A DNA stretch of 64,000 nucleotides, from positions 496,001 through 560,000 of the forward strand of contig CAOLHI010001018.1 of assembly GCA_948474755.1 (NCBI GenBank), in the 5' to 3' direction. Below are positions 11,155 to 20,021 of this stretch, one piece after another (position 1 is the stretch's first letter; the number at the start of each line of letters is the position of its first letter). The DNA is from Ctenosaura bakeri (taxonomy: Eukaryota > Chordata > Lepidosauria > Squamata > Iguanidae). The notes under the pieces are model-generated. The model searched no databases and was not told where the DNA came from. It was given only the letters and a program-made list of their open reading frames with translations. The translations under genes and the position numbers were made by a program.

Positions 11155-11668
11155 GGCCCTTTTAGCACGGGCTTTCTGTCGCGCGACAGCCCTGTGAGCC
11201 TTGCGGGAGTGGGAGCGTCGCTCTGCACGACGCACTCCCACTTCCGCCGCGCTCACGGGGCTGCAGCGGCACGATCGCGGGTTTTTTGATTTTCGCCTCA
11301 AAGCAAAAATCACCCGCGCTTGCCCAACGCTCCTGGTGCCCAGGCGCACTTACCTCCTGTGTGGAGCATCGGGGAGGCGGCCGGGTCACGCTTCCTTCCC
11401 TCCGCCCCTGCGAAAGGAAGGGGCAGGGCGCTAGCGCGACAGATGCAACACCTCCTGCTTCGCGCGTGCGCGGGGGGAACGGACGTGAGAGCCTCCTGCT
11501 TCGCCCGGGGGGAGGGCGGCTCGCGCGAGAAGCCTCCTCCGGTGTCGCTTCCCCCTCGTTCCTTTGCCTGTGGAAGGAAGGAGGGGAAAACGGCAGCCTC
11601 CCGGAGGAGCCTTCTTGCGCGAGCCGCCCTCCCCCGCTCGCACGAGAAGCCTCAATGTGAAAAGGGCC
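11155..11668 (+). mobile_element. Long CpG-rich GGCCC-end MITE (514 bp), TSD TGA
   Basis: The ends are GGCCCTTTTAGCACGGGCTT and GTGAAAAGGGCC, flanked by TGA at 11152-11154 and 11669-11671. Its first about 130 bp are close to the copy at 17284. An internal palindrome at 11288-11311 (GATTTTCGCC and GCAAAAATC as arms) sits 133 nt from the left end. A larger inverted repeat joins about 11508-11540 with 11601-11633 (arms rich in GGCTCGCGCGAG). CpG density is island-like although the surroundings are AT-rich. Open frames of up to 222 codons reflect composition only; there is no transposase. Confidence 0.8.
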
Positions 11669-11671
11669 TGA

Positions 11672-12147
11672 GTGTCTGTGTGGCACACTTAAAATGGGGA
11701 GGGGGAAAGGACAGCCAGTCTGCATGAGTATGGAAGGCAGGGCAAGACTGACAATAGAGTTGGCATTCAATTTTTGAATATGTGCACCTTTCATTTCAAC
11801 TGCAAAGTCAGCCTCTGGGCAGCTGAACATTTTTGGGTGTGAGCTATATTTTTACTTTATGCCTGCCTTCACTTTCATTTGTAAATAATTCCAATTTCCG
11901 TGGTTTAGCTGCAACTGTTACCCACGCTGTGGTTGAATACATTTCATAATGCAATATTAATTCTACAATTTACATTATTAAAGAACATTCATTTGTTTTG
12001 TATTTGTTCCACACAATAGGAAGAAGAGAATACCCACCAGGGAACTATAAATGCTTCTGGCATTTAATCCAATGTTGCACTAGTGGATGCCTGCTAGTGA
12101 TATGGGACCTTTCTTTCTTCTCCTCCCCCCCACTGCAGCCTCTGCAA
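11672..12147. other. Intergenic, nothing recognised
   Basis: Ordinary AT-rich DNA with a C-run near 12125. Confidence 0.5.
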
Positions 12148-12238
12148 AGCCCAAAAATGTATTCCAGTTTTTGAGACTTCATGGAAAGCTGCAGGAGGAA
12201 GTTCTTCCTCAGTACCATTGATATAAGTTGTTTGGAAT
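12148..12238. repeat. Local direct duplication, copy 1
   Basis: About 90 bp beginning GCCCAAAAATGTATTCCAG and ending near TTGATATAAG recurs at 12842-12932 with only a few substitutions. Both copies point the same way, about 694 bp apart. I do not recognise the sequence as a named repeat. Confidence 0.75.
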
Positions 12239-12283
12239 GACAAAGCTGGATCTCACTATTTCAAAACTTTAAAAAGTTACTTT

Positions 12284-12362
12284 TTTGATCACATCTCCCA
12301 AGATCTCCACTAACCACGCTGACTGAGGATTCTGGGAATTGTATCATCTGAAGTACATTTTC
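12284..12362. mobile_element. Degenerate palindromic DNA element
   Basis: ACTTTTTTGATCACATCTCCC on the left is matched, loosely inverted, by GATTCTGGGAATTGTATCATC on the right. This is the same organisation as the element at 1305. Confidence 0.35.
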
Positions 12363-12841
12363 CAAGCTCTGAACCCTCTGTCTTTTAGACCAGATAATGG
12401 GTAATATGACACAATATGTTGGATCATGAACACATTGATTTGCTTATTTTTATTTCACTGTATTTGGTGTGTTTGCAAATCAATTTTTTCTTTATAACAT
12501 TATGGAATTCCTTCTGAAAACAACGAAGAGAAAGCACATGGGGAAAACCGGTCATTGCCTACCTTACCTTTCTAGAGCACTTACATGTATGCTGCTACCC
12601 ACCTGTGTTGGACAACTTTAAATGTTGTATTGCTTTAAAATGGAAAGAGGAACAACATCTCCAAATGTGCAAAAAAACAGTATATTGTCCATAGAACAAA
12701 CAGACAAACAGAGCACACACACAGGTGACACTTAGATGTAAAGTTTTCTGTTTCTATAGTTTTTGTATTTTGTGCATTTTGTATTGTATTTTGTGCACAT
12801 ATGCTAAAAAACAACATAAGCTTTTTTGGGGGGGGCTATGT

Positions 12842-12932
12842 AATGCCCAAAAATGTATTCCAGTTTTTGAGAGTTCATGGAAAGCTGCAGAAGGAAGTTC
12901 TTCCTCAGTATTATTGATATGAGTGGTTGGGA
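12842..12932. repeat. Local direct duplication, copy 2
   Basis: Second copy of the segment at 12148. Sequence similarity stops shortly after the shared ATTGATAT, and the left boundary follows a G-run (12827-12836). Confidence 0.75.
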
Positions 12933-13049
12933 ATTCCAGATTTCAATCTCAATCGAGAAATGATTGAATACACTTACTAACTCTTTCTGCTTTTGTATCT
13001 TTAATTTTTTCCCCTCTCCTTCTTTCCTTAGTTTGTAGGCCAATCACCT

Positions 13050-13241
13050 CCCAGGCTTGTTGCAAACTCAAAGTTCTTTTGCTTGGTATATCATAATTTC
13101 TTCTCAATTTCACGTATGGTCATTATTGATAGCTATCTCCATAACTTCTTAATTTGATTAAGCACTGCCTTATTTGTGGGGGACTTTTCCAACTCTTATT
13201 CTTTACTTTTTATCTCCTCCAAATGTGGCTGCATTTTTTCT

Positions 13242-13274
<33 letters not shown>

Positions 13275-14140
13275 AGCTCTGTACATTGTTGTATAAGGCA
13301 TAATCTCATAAATGCTTTGCTGGCATCCCATACCATTCTGACGTTGGTGCCTTTATCCAAGTTATCTTCAAAATATTCTACAATTTTTTTCTACATACTC
13401 TTTAAAGATTTTCCTCCTGAAATAAAGTTTTGTTCAATCTCTAATTGCCCAGATTTATTTTCCCCTTCAAGGTTCAATTTACAGGATTATTATATGAAAA
13501 AGTCTCAAGCAAAATATCAATACTATTATTGTCTTCCATACTATCTTTGAAATAAAAGAACACACCAGTTCTTGAAAATGATTTATGACTTCCACAATAC
13601 CCAAATTATCCAACATTATGTTTCTATATAGACACAGAGATAGATATATATGGCCTGTCTAATCTTTATATTTTTCTTGGAGGATTTATCCATCTGTGGA
13701 GATATCATGCCATTCCAATCTCCAAGAAGCAATCGGTTCTCATATAGGTAGCTCAATAGCTTATCCATTAACTTTTCATAAAAACAATGTTATTTCCCAT
13801 GGGGGCATAAAGTCCCATGACTGCTGCGTCCCACAATTAAAAATTTGAACCCCCACATACCTGCCATTTTGGTCTTCAAATACAATTTCTGGTGACAAAT
13901 TTGATATTACATAAACAGCTATTCAATTTTTCTTGCAGATGATGCTGAAAGAAATTCTTTACCTAATTTATAGGTTTTAATGTCCCTCTTTCTAATATAT
14001 ATCTTTTGTAGATAAACTAAATCTTTTTCAAAATAATGGACTACTTTAGTCTTTTTCTGAGGGATATTTCTTTTCCTTATGTTCCATGTAATATATTTCA
14101 CATCTATTGCAAGCTGAAAATCTGGAAAAGTCCACACCTT
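13050..14140 (-). mobile_element. L1-clade LINE ORF2 endonuclease relic
   Basis: On the minus strand the region encodes broken pieces in L1 endonuclease order. From right to left in plus coordinates they are KYITWNIRKRNIPQKKTKVV (about 14100-14040), IRKRDIKTYKLGKEF (about 14005-13960), a VFEDQNGRYVG-like segment with frameshifts, and YLYENRLLLGDWNGMISPQ (about 13760-13700). GDWNG corresponds to the endonuclease GDFN motif. Left of about 13650 similarity fades. A CT microsatellite (13241-13275) interrupts it. No reverse transcriptase motif is present. Confidence 0.6.
13241..13276. repeat. (CT)n microsatellite
   Basis: Nearly pure CT run with one TTT interruption. Confidence 0.9.
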
Positions 14141-14143
14141 CTG

Positions 14144-14211
<68 letters not shown>

Positions 14212-14230
14212 CTTCTTCTTCTTCTTCTTC
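14144..14230. repeat. Compound (TAC)n-(TTC)n microsatellite
   Basis: About 13 TAC units are followed directly by about 16 TTC units. The junction at the broken L1 fragment suggests expansion at an A-rich or simple site. Read as protein it gives runs of Val/Glu or Tyr/Phe, which is not a real gene. Confidence 0.95.
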
Positions 14231-14452
14231 CCTATCCAACATCTTATCCTTATCTTTAGCTGATTCATGATCCTCTTGGGTCCTCTTGGTTCTCTTCTTC
14301 TTTTCATTCTCCTAGTTGGCCCAATTCATTCTTGTATTTCTTGTATTTATTTAGCCTTTTAAAAAGTGTTCATTTTAAAATCATCTATGCCTGAATGTGA
14401 AGGAGATACTTTCCAATTTTTCCCATCTGAATTGAATCTTGTATTGCTTCTA
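14231..14452 (-). mobile_element. Possible L1 ORF1-side remnant
   Basis: The minus strand here is rich in Lys/Glu codons, which would suit the coiled-coil part of L1 ORF1 lying upstream of ORF2. No motif confirms it. Confidence 0.25.
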
Positions 14453-14453
14453 C

Positions 14454-14494
<41 letters not shown>
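14453..14494. repeat. (TATC)n microsatellite
   Basis: About ten tandem TATC units. Confidence 0.95.
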
Positions 14495-14515
14495 CTTGTC
14501 TATATCCTTCTTAAG

Positions 14516-14722
14516 ATGAGGTGCCCAGAACTAAGCTAAGCAGGGTCAGCCCTAGTTAGTACTTGGATGAAAGACCAATAATGAGTACAAAGTGTTGTAG
14601 GTTATATTTCAGAGGAAGGAACTAGCAAAACCACCTGTAGATAATCATTGCATAAGAAAATCCCATGAAATTCATGTGGTTGCCATAAGTCAACATGTGA
14701 CTTGAAGGCATGTATATACACA
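14516..14722 (+). mobile_element. 5S-rRNA-derived SINE
   Basis: The head shows the 5S gene landmarks AAGCTAAGCAGGGTCAGCC, GTTAGTACTTGGATGAAAGA and GTGTTGTAGG in the right order. The body continues GAGGAAGGAACTAGCAAAAC and the tail CATAAGTCAACATGTGACTT then GAAGGCA. The 5' part of the 5S sequence is cut short. Confidence 0.8.
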
Positions 14723-15200
14723 CATTTTTTTAAAAAAAACTTGGGATCCTGGTTTGTTGCTCTCAAATAAACCAGGATTTGTATGTGAAATCCTGTTGGT
14801 GAACATGTAAGTGAACAACACATGCTGGCTTGTAGGTGGCTTGTGTTCTTGGCTTGTTCAGGAGCAGTACAAATATCATTGTGAACTATCTATTATCAGA
14901 TTGTTCTGCCCACCCATGCAAATGGAGGAGCAAACATCCTATTTGTATTCCAGCACACAGTAGATTCATGGTAAACTAAAAAATTTACAAATTCATTTTG
15001 CATGGATATGGCAGTAATTGCACGTAGAGTGCAATAGAATATTGAATCATAGAGGTAGGAAGGATCCCAACTAGTCCAGAGTTCTGCCAATGCAGGAATT
15101 CATGCATTTTTTTAAAAAAAATTGTATAGTATAATTCTTCCTTTGGAACGATGTGCAATTCTAAACTCTGGCTGTGTTAGCTGGGAGATTCTGGAAACCT
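14723..15200. other. Intergenic, nothing recognised
   Basis: Contains short local repeats of CTTGT/GGCTTG near 14830-14860 only. Confidence 0.45.
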
Positions 15201-15547
15201 CAATCTAGGGCACTTCCTGCATCTTACCTTATGTTGACTCCATCGCGTGGGGATCCAGGGAAAGCCTCTCCAAGGAGGGGAGCGCAACAGAAGCATTACC
15301 CTCTGCACAGACTGCCTGCTGGATGGGAGGAAGTGCAGTGGCTCTGCCCCCTCCCTTTCACAGTACAGACAGGCTATGCTGGGGGAGGAAGCACAGCCAT
15401 TGCACTTCCTGCCATTCTGCACAACAGATAAGTGTGGGAGGGAGGGGTGAGGACTGCACAATTGTGGTCATTGGCAGGAGAAACCTGTCAATGATTGATT
15501 CTATGATTGCAACAGGTGGCCATGGATCACGATGGGATCGTGACAAT
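15201..15547. mobile_element. GC-rich block, probably part of an older MITE
   Basis: GC-rich with two related GGAAGTGCAGTGGCTCTGCC / GGAAGCACAGCCATTGCACT segments. It stops where the 15548 MITE begins, and the sequence across that insertion (ATCGTGAC-AAT-GTCATGC) looks like one continuous palindromic element whose right end is GGAAAGGGCC at 16048. I could not find a left terminus. Confidence 0.4.
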
Positions 15548-15968
15548 GGCCCTTTTCGCATGGCTTTTCTGAAGCGAAAGGGCCCCTTGAGCATCACATA
15601 AATGTGAAGAGTGGTCCACACGATGCATTCACATTTGCACGATGCTCAAGAGCCTGATGCAGACCGTGCACACATTTTTTCATTTTTGGCTCAAAGCTGA
15701 AAATGCTGTGTGGTCGCACATCGCTCCAGGTCCCACTGTGCATTTACCTTGTGTGTGGAGCCTCGGGAGCTGGGCCGGTCATACATCCTCTCCTCAGTGC
15801 AGCCTGGGACGTCCCAGGCTGCACTGCGAACAGAAGAGGCCGGATGCTCGCGTGACCAGGAAGCAGCTGCGAAGCCCAAGCAGGAGGTATGCAGGAGTGT
15901 TCCTCTGAAGTCTTCCTGCATGAGCCTCCCACTCCAGCACCAGGAAAATGTAAGGTGCGAAAAGGCTC
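15548..15968 (+). mobile_element. Long GGCCC-end MITE (421 bp), TSD AAT
   Basis: The left end is GGCCCTTTTCGCATGG, the right end GGTGCGAAAAGGCTC, and the flanks are AAT at 15545-15547 and 15969-15971. The internal palindrome CATTTTTGGC...GCTGAAAATG at 15681-15705 is again 133 nt from the left end. A second pair of inverted segments, GCAGCCTGGGACGTCCCAGGC (self-complementary), lies at about 15799-15820. Confidence 0.75.
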
Positions 15969-16048
15969 AATGTCATGCAGATCCGTCATTGTGATTGTGT
16001 TGTGATCCTGTTGCCATTGTGGGTTGGGGGTGAAGTGTGGAAAGGGCC
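15969..16048. mobile_element. Right part of an older GGCC-end element
   Basis: It runs from the right target-site copy of the nested MITE to GGAAAGGGCC. GATCCTGTTGCCATTG here pairs with GCAACAGG...GGATCACG left of the nested element. Confidence 0.45.
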
Positions 16049-16704
16049 TAAAACTAAGACCCATGAGCTCTTTCAAAATGTGGGGGATAGCCCTGTTGGC
16101 ATGTTGTTCATAAATCCATTTCCAAAATACACATTGGCTGAGAGATCATGAAACCTAGGACAAATGTTTGTATTTTTTCAGTTAGCTTAATAAATGTCTT
16201 ATTATATGTGATTCTAAGCTCTGTTCTACTTAGATTCTGCTCATGATAAACAGGATAAAGGTAGTGCTAACAGTTCAGTAGGTTCCTGTAGATCATTGCT
16301 TGCTTGCTTGCTAGCTAGCCACTCAGTACTCACATGCCACTGTCATGTGTCTGACCCTGTCTGACCACCAATTCTAAGAGATAATTCCCTCACAAATCTT
16401 ACTGAGCAGCAGAACCCATCAGTTTCCAGGCATATCAGTCCATGGGCCACTGCTGGTGTCCTGATGACGTGGAACAACAAATTGGACCTTTAATGTAACC
16501 AAGGCTTCCATTTGGCTTCTTAAAAGCTCCTGTGTGGAGACAAAACAGCTACACAGATTTTCTGCACACCATTAAACAGGAACTTGCAAAGATAACTGTT
16601 CTGTTGCCCAAGCAATTTTCCATATGGAACAGGAAAGCAAAATAATTGTCAATTTGGGAGCTAGAGATTTTACAGCATTTACAGCAACATATTTAAAATG
16701 ATAA
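16049..16704. other. Intergenic, nothing recognised
   Basis: A short GCTT/CTAG repeat at about 16300-16320. No exons or elements seen. Confidence 0.5.
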
Positions 16705-16930
16705 GAGAGGCAGTTAGTGTAGTGGTTTTTGTGTTTGGCTAGGACTCAGGGAAGCCACGGTTAAAATCCCCATGTGAGCCATGGAAACCCACTAGGTGAC
16801 CTTCAGCACACTACACTCTTTCAGCCTCAGAAGATGGCAAAGGCAAGCCCTCTTTGAACAAATGTTACCAAGAAACCTGATGATAGTTTCCCTATAAATC
16901 CGAAACAACTTGAAGGCACACAACAACAAA
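16705..16930 (+). mobile_element. tRNA-derived CORE SINE
   Basis: Head AGTTAGTGTAGTGG, degenerate B box GGTTAAAATCC, CATGGAAACCCACTAGGTGA, core CTTTCAGCCTCAGAAGATGG, and tail CTTGAAGGCACACAACAACAA. Full-length, moderately diverged. Confidence 0.85.
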
Positions 16931-17280
16931 TTTCTACAAAAGTAAGTAGAGGATGTTCCTTGCAATTTATAGCCAAAGATTTCTCATTTTTTAATTAATG
17001 AAGAATGGTCTTGTAAAATCTGGAACTGGATCTCAACCTTGCTGCAGACATCTGCTTTCTCCATTTTTGGAAAAAGCTAGAATACAGGAGGAATTTAAAA
17101 GACTAATGTTCTTCACAGAAGAGTTGATTGTAATATTTAGCATGTATATAATATCCCCTTGCAAGCTGAGTATTCAATATACTTTGTATATTCAACCAGT
17201 CTTTACAAAACAGCCTTGTAAAGGACACTGTATGAGGATGGAACTAGTCTAGACCAAATATTGCAGCCCTCTATCTCCTC
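16931..17280. other. Intergenic, nothing recognised
   Basis: AT-rich. The 84-codon frame at 16998-17252 has no known motif. Confidence 0.45.
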
Positions 17281-17283
17281 CTA

Positions 17284-17722
17284 GGCCCTTTTCGCACGGG
17301 CTTTCTGTCGTGCGAGAGCCCCCTGAGCCTCGTGGGAGTGGGAGCGTCGCTCTGCACAATGCACTCCCACTTCCGCAGCGCTCACGGGGCTGAAGCTGTG
17401 TGAGCGCGTATTTTTTTATTTTCGGCTTGAACCGAAAATAAATGGCGCTCGCGCAAGGCTCCCGACAGCGCCTCGCATTTAAGGGAGTGCGGAGCGCCGT
17501 TGCAGATGAGCCTGTCACGCTTCCTCCCTGCTTCCGCCCCCAGTGCCACCTACAGCTCCCAGGGAGCGCTGCAGAAGCTGGGGGTGTGGCTGAAGAGCGC
17601 CCGTCGCAGAAAAAGACGCCAGGTGCGGTAAGGAGGTGGGGGAAGCAGCGGCATTTCGGGAGACGGTTGTTGCGCGAGGCACCCTCCTCCGTCGCGCAAG
17701 CGCTGGCGCTGCGAAAAGGGCC
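17284..17722 (+). mobile_element. Long CpG-rich GGCCC-end MITE (439 bp), TSD CTA
   Basis: It begins GGCCCTTTTCGCACGGGCTT and ends GCTGCGAAAAGGGCC. CTA lies on both sides (17281-17283, 17723-17725). The internal palindrome TATTTTCGGC...CCGAAAATA at 17417-17440 is 133 nt from the left end, as in the 11155 copy, with which it shares most of its first 130 bp (GTGGGAGTGGGAGCGTCGCT). The 3' halves differ more. Confidence 0.85.
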
Positions 17723-17725
17723 CTA

Positions 17726-18690
17726 GTCTCTGCTCTGATAAAATCCATTAACACAATTTGTGACATGATTTCCTGGCCTTGTGTATAGCTATGCACAAAG
17801 TGTAGCATGTGTGAGCATGGCAGGGAAGTTCTGCGCGGCATTGTATCATGTATTCCTGCAGGGATGGCCCTACCATCATAAGGAGTGAGGCAGCCATCTT
17901 AGGTGGCATATTCTTGGAAAAGTGTCAGCAGAATGTCAGAGGATATAGCTTATGAGCTATGTGGCTTGCCTGGTGCCCCTTAAGCAACCCTGCTGTCCTA
18001 CAGGTATATTGGATGATAGTTCAAGTTATATTCAATAGGCAACTTTTTCAGCTCCTGGACACAGACACAGTCTTGTCTTTCTTCAGCAGCAAAATATCTT
18101 GTAGTCTTCACCAACAAAATACCTTGGGACACACTTTTATGTTGGTTTATTGGCTCTGACGAGGAGACAGAGGAGTAAGAGACACAATATATATGCTCTT
18201 GGTGGTATAGCCACATAAATCTCATGAGATCTTCAGAATGTCAGGAGAATATCAGATAATATAACTTATAAGCTATGTGGCTTGACTTGTGCCCCTTAAG
18301 CAACCCTATTCAGCACTGGTACCATTGGTATTATATACGGGAAGTTAAAGTTGAGGGATACAGTAGTGATTCGCTTTAGCTATCTCATGAGTTCATGACT
18401 GAACTGTGACTTGAACAGGATGTTTCGTAGTATATATAGTTTGCACTATCAGCAACTATACTACATTGCATTCTGTATTCACATATTGATTATGTTTATA
18501 ATCCATGTTTCCTCTGAGGAGCAGAAGCTGGCATTCAGTAGGTACCCAGGAAATCTCTGATCAAGGCATTGCCTAGTCTCAGGCCTACTTAGCTTTAGCA
18601 AGATGCTTGCATCATGGCTTGGATTAGAAGTTAAAATGCAACAACTGTTGTTCCTGTTAAGTGCTCAAAAATAGTGTATGAAAATGCCAC
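17726..18690. other. Intergenic with a local direct duplication
   Basis: Segments at about 17932-17992 and 18248-18308 share GCTATGTGGCTTG and GTGCCCCTTAAGCAACCCT with few changes, about 316 bp apart in the same direction. Nothing else recognised. Confidence 0.6.
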
Positions 18691-18695
18691 ACAAT

Positions 18696-18917
18696 CAGAG
18701 CTGTAGTGGTTTGAGCCTTGGATTATCACTTTGGAGGCCAGAGTTAAAAACCCTGCTTGGCCATGGAAACCCACTGGGTGACCTTGAGCAAGTCATACTC
18801 AGCTTTGTAGGAAGGCAAAGGCAAATTCCCTCTGAACAAATCTTACTGAAAAATCGCCGTGATAGGTTCACCTTAGGGTTGCCATAAACTGGAAGTGATG
18901 TGAAGACATAGCAACAA
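18696..18917 (+). mobile_element. tRNA-derived CORE SINE
   Basis: GAGCTGTAGTGGTTTGAGCC head, CCATGGAAACCCACTGGGTG junction, GACCTTGAGCAAGTCATACT core and GCAACAAG tail. It serves as an intact comparator for the interrupted copy at 1758. Confidence 0.85.
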
Positions 18918-19339
18918 GAATTTACAACTTTATCTTCCATTTACATATGATAGTATTGTATAAAAACATGAGAAAAATTATTTCATTAAAAAAAAAGAAT
19001 TCTCTCTGTTTAGAGGGAGTCCTTTTTAATAGAAACCTGTATAGTAGGCATTAATGTATGGAATGGTAGCATTTTGGGTTTCCTCCAAACTGATACTTTT
19101 AAATATGTCAACAAACATTTAGGTGTCAAATTAAACCTTATTAGATAAACCTTTGTTGTTGTTGTTTTGACAATTTCATCAACAATGTAGAAAACCTCCT
19201 TTTTTTCAGGCCACATTTCCATAATATTTCCACAATATTTGTGTCAGTAAATTATAGCACTCTTCTGCCACTATCCCATATTTTTTTATCTAATTTTATC
19301 TAATCCCATATATATTTACTTACTGATAAAGAATAAGAT
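18918..19339. other. Intergenic, AT-rich
   Basis: Only a (GTT)n run near 19152-19166. Confidence 0.5.
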
Positions 19340-19552
19340 GCCTAAACACCCTGAAGGCACCAGAACCCATATGATCTTAGAAGCTAAGCAAGGTCACCTC
19401 TGGTTAGTACTTGAATGGGAAACTGCCAATGAATCCCTAGTGCTGTAGGCTATATTTTAAGAGGAAGGGACTGGCAAAATCACCTCTGAGTCCTGTGAAT
19501 CCTGTGAAATTCATGGTGTCAGCATAGGTTGACGGAAGACTGAAGGGACATA
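19340..19552 (+). mobile_element. 5S-rRNA-derived SINE, nearly complete
   Basis: The head reads GCCTAAACACCCTGAAGGC, then ATGATCTTAGAAGCTAAGCA, GGTTAGTACTTGAATGGGAA and GTGCTGTAGGC, following a 5S rRNA gene from its first base to its end. A SINE body (GAGGAAGGGACTGGCAAAAT) and a tail with AGCATAGGTTGACGG follow. The 5S part is diverged at structural positions and fused to a tail, so it is not a functional 5S gene. Confidence 0.85.
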
Positions 19553-19629
19553 AAACAAAAAATTGATTGATAGCTCAGTTTGTAGAGTCTTTGCATAGAT
19601 TTCTTTATTTTGTAATAATATTTGATATA

Positions 19630-20019
19630 CAGTTGTCCTTCCAGATTCACAAATATCAAAATGTGTATGTGTCTCCATGGGAAAGGAAAAGAAAGGAGAG
19701 GGGAAGGGGTGGTTGGCAAGGTGGACCTATACTTCCTCTCTCTTGCCCACTTCCTTCCTTGGATGAGAGGAGGCATTGGGAAAGGGTTTGTGGTGCTGAG
19801 AAATGGGGCTGTGAGTTGTCCTTAGTTGGCCAGGCAGCAGCTGGTGAAGGAGGAGAGGGACCGGAGATGCATTTTCTGAAGGGCTGCAAGGCCTGATTGG
19901 AGCTGCCTAGAGGGAAGATACCCCTGGAAAAGAAGTACTTTAGGCGGGGAAAGGCAGGGGTTGGAGAAATAAATAATCAAATATGAGAAAGTCAGACCCA
20001 AAATATGGAGACCCAACTG
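19630..20019. mobile_element. Tigger/pogo-like non-autonomous element, TA TSD
   Basis: The left end CAGTTGTCCTTCCAGATTC and right end AATATGGAGACCCAACTG are inverted versions of one another, flanked by TA at 19628-19629 and 20020-20021. Ends of the CAGTTG-TCC-TCC-ATTC form are those of Tigger elements. The 390-bp interior encodes no transposase, and open frames in it lack motifs. Confidence 0.7.
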
Positions 20020-20021
20020 TA

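Noticed and set aside
11080..11830. Frames of up to 222 codons around 11.1-11.8 kb as a possible GC-rich gene
   Set aside because: They lie in or across the boundaries of a MITE with inverted ends and a TGA duplication. No motif, and frames overlap on both strands.
13919..14263. Frames encoding poly-Glu/Val and poly-Tyr/Phe
   Set aside because: Produced by the TAC/TTC microsatellite fused to an L1 relic.
14144..14494. CRISPR-like array because of dense tandem units
   Set aside because: Units of 3-4 bp without spacers in a vertebrate genome; these are microsatellites.
19340..19460. Possible functional 5S rRNA gene
   Set aside because: The 5S part is diverged and fused to a SINE body and tail shared with 14516 and 52538.
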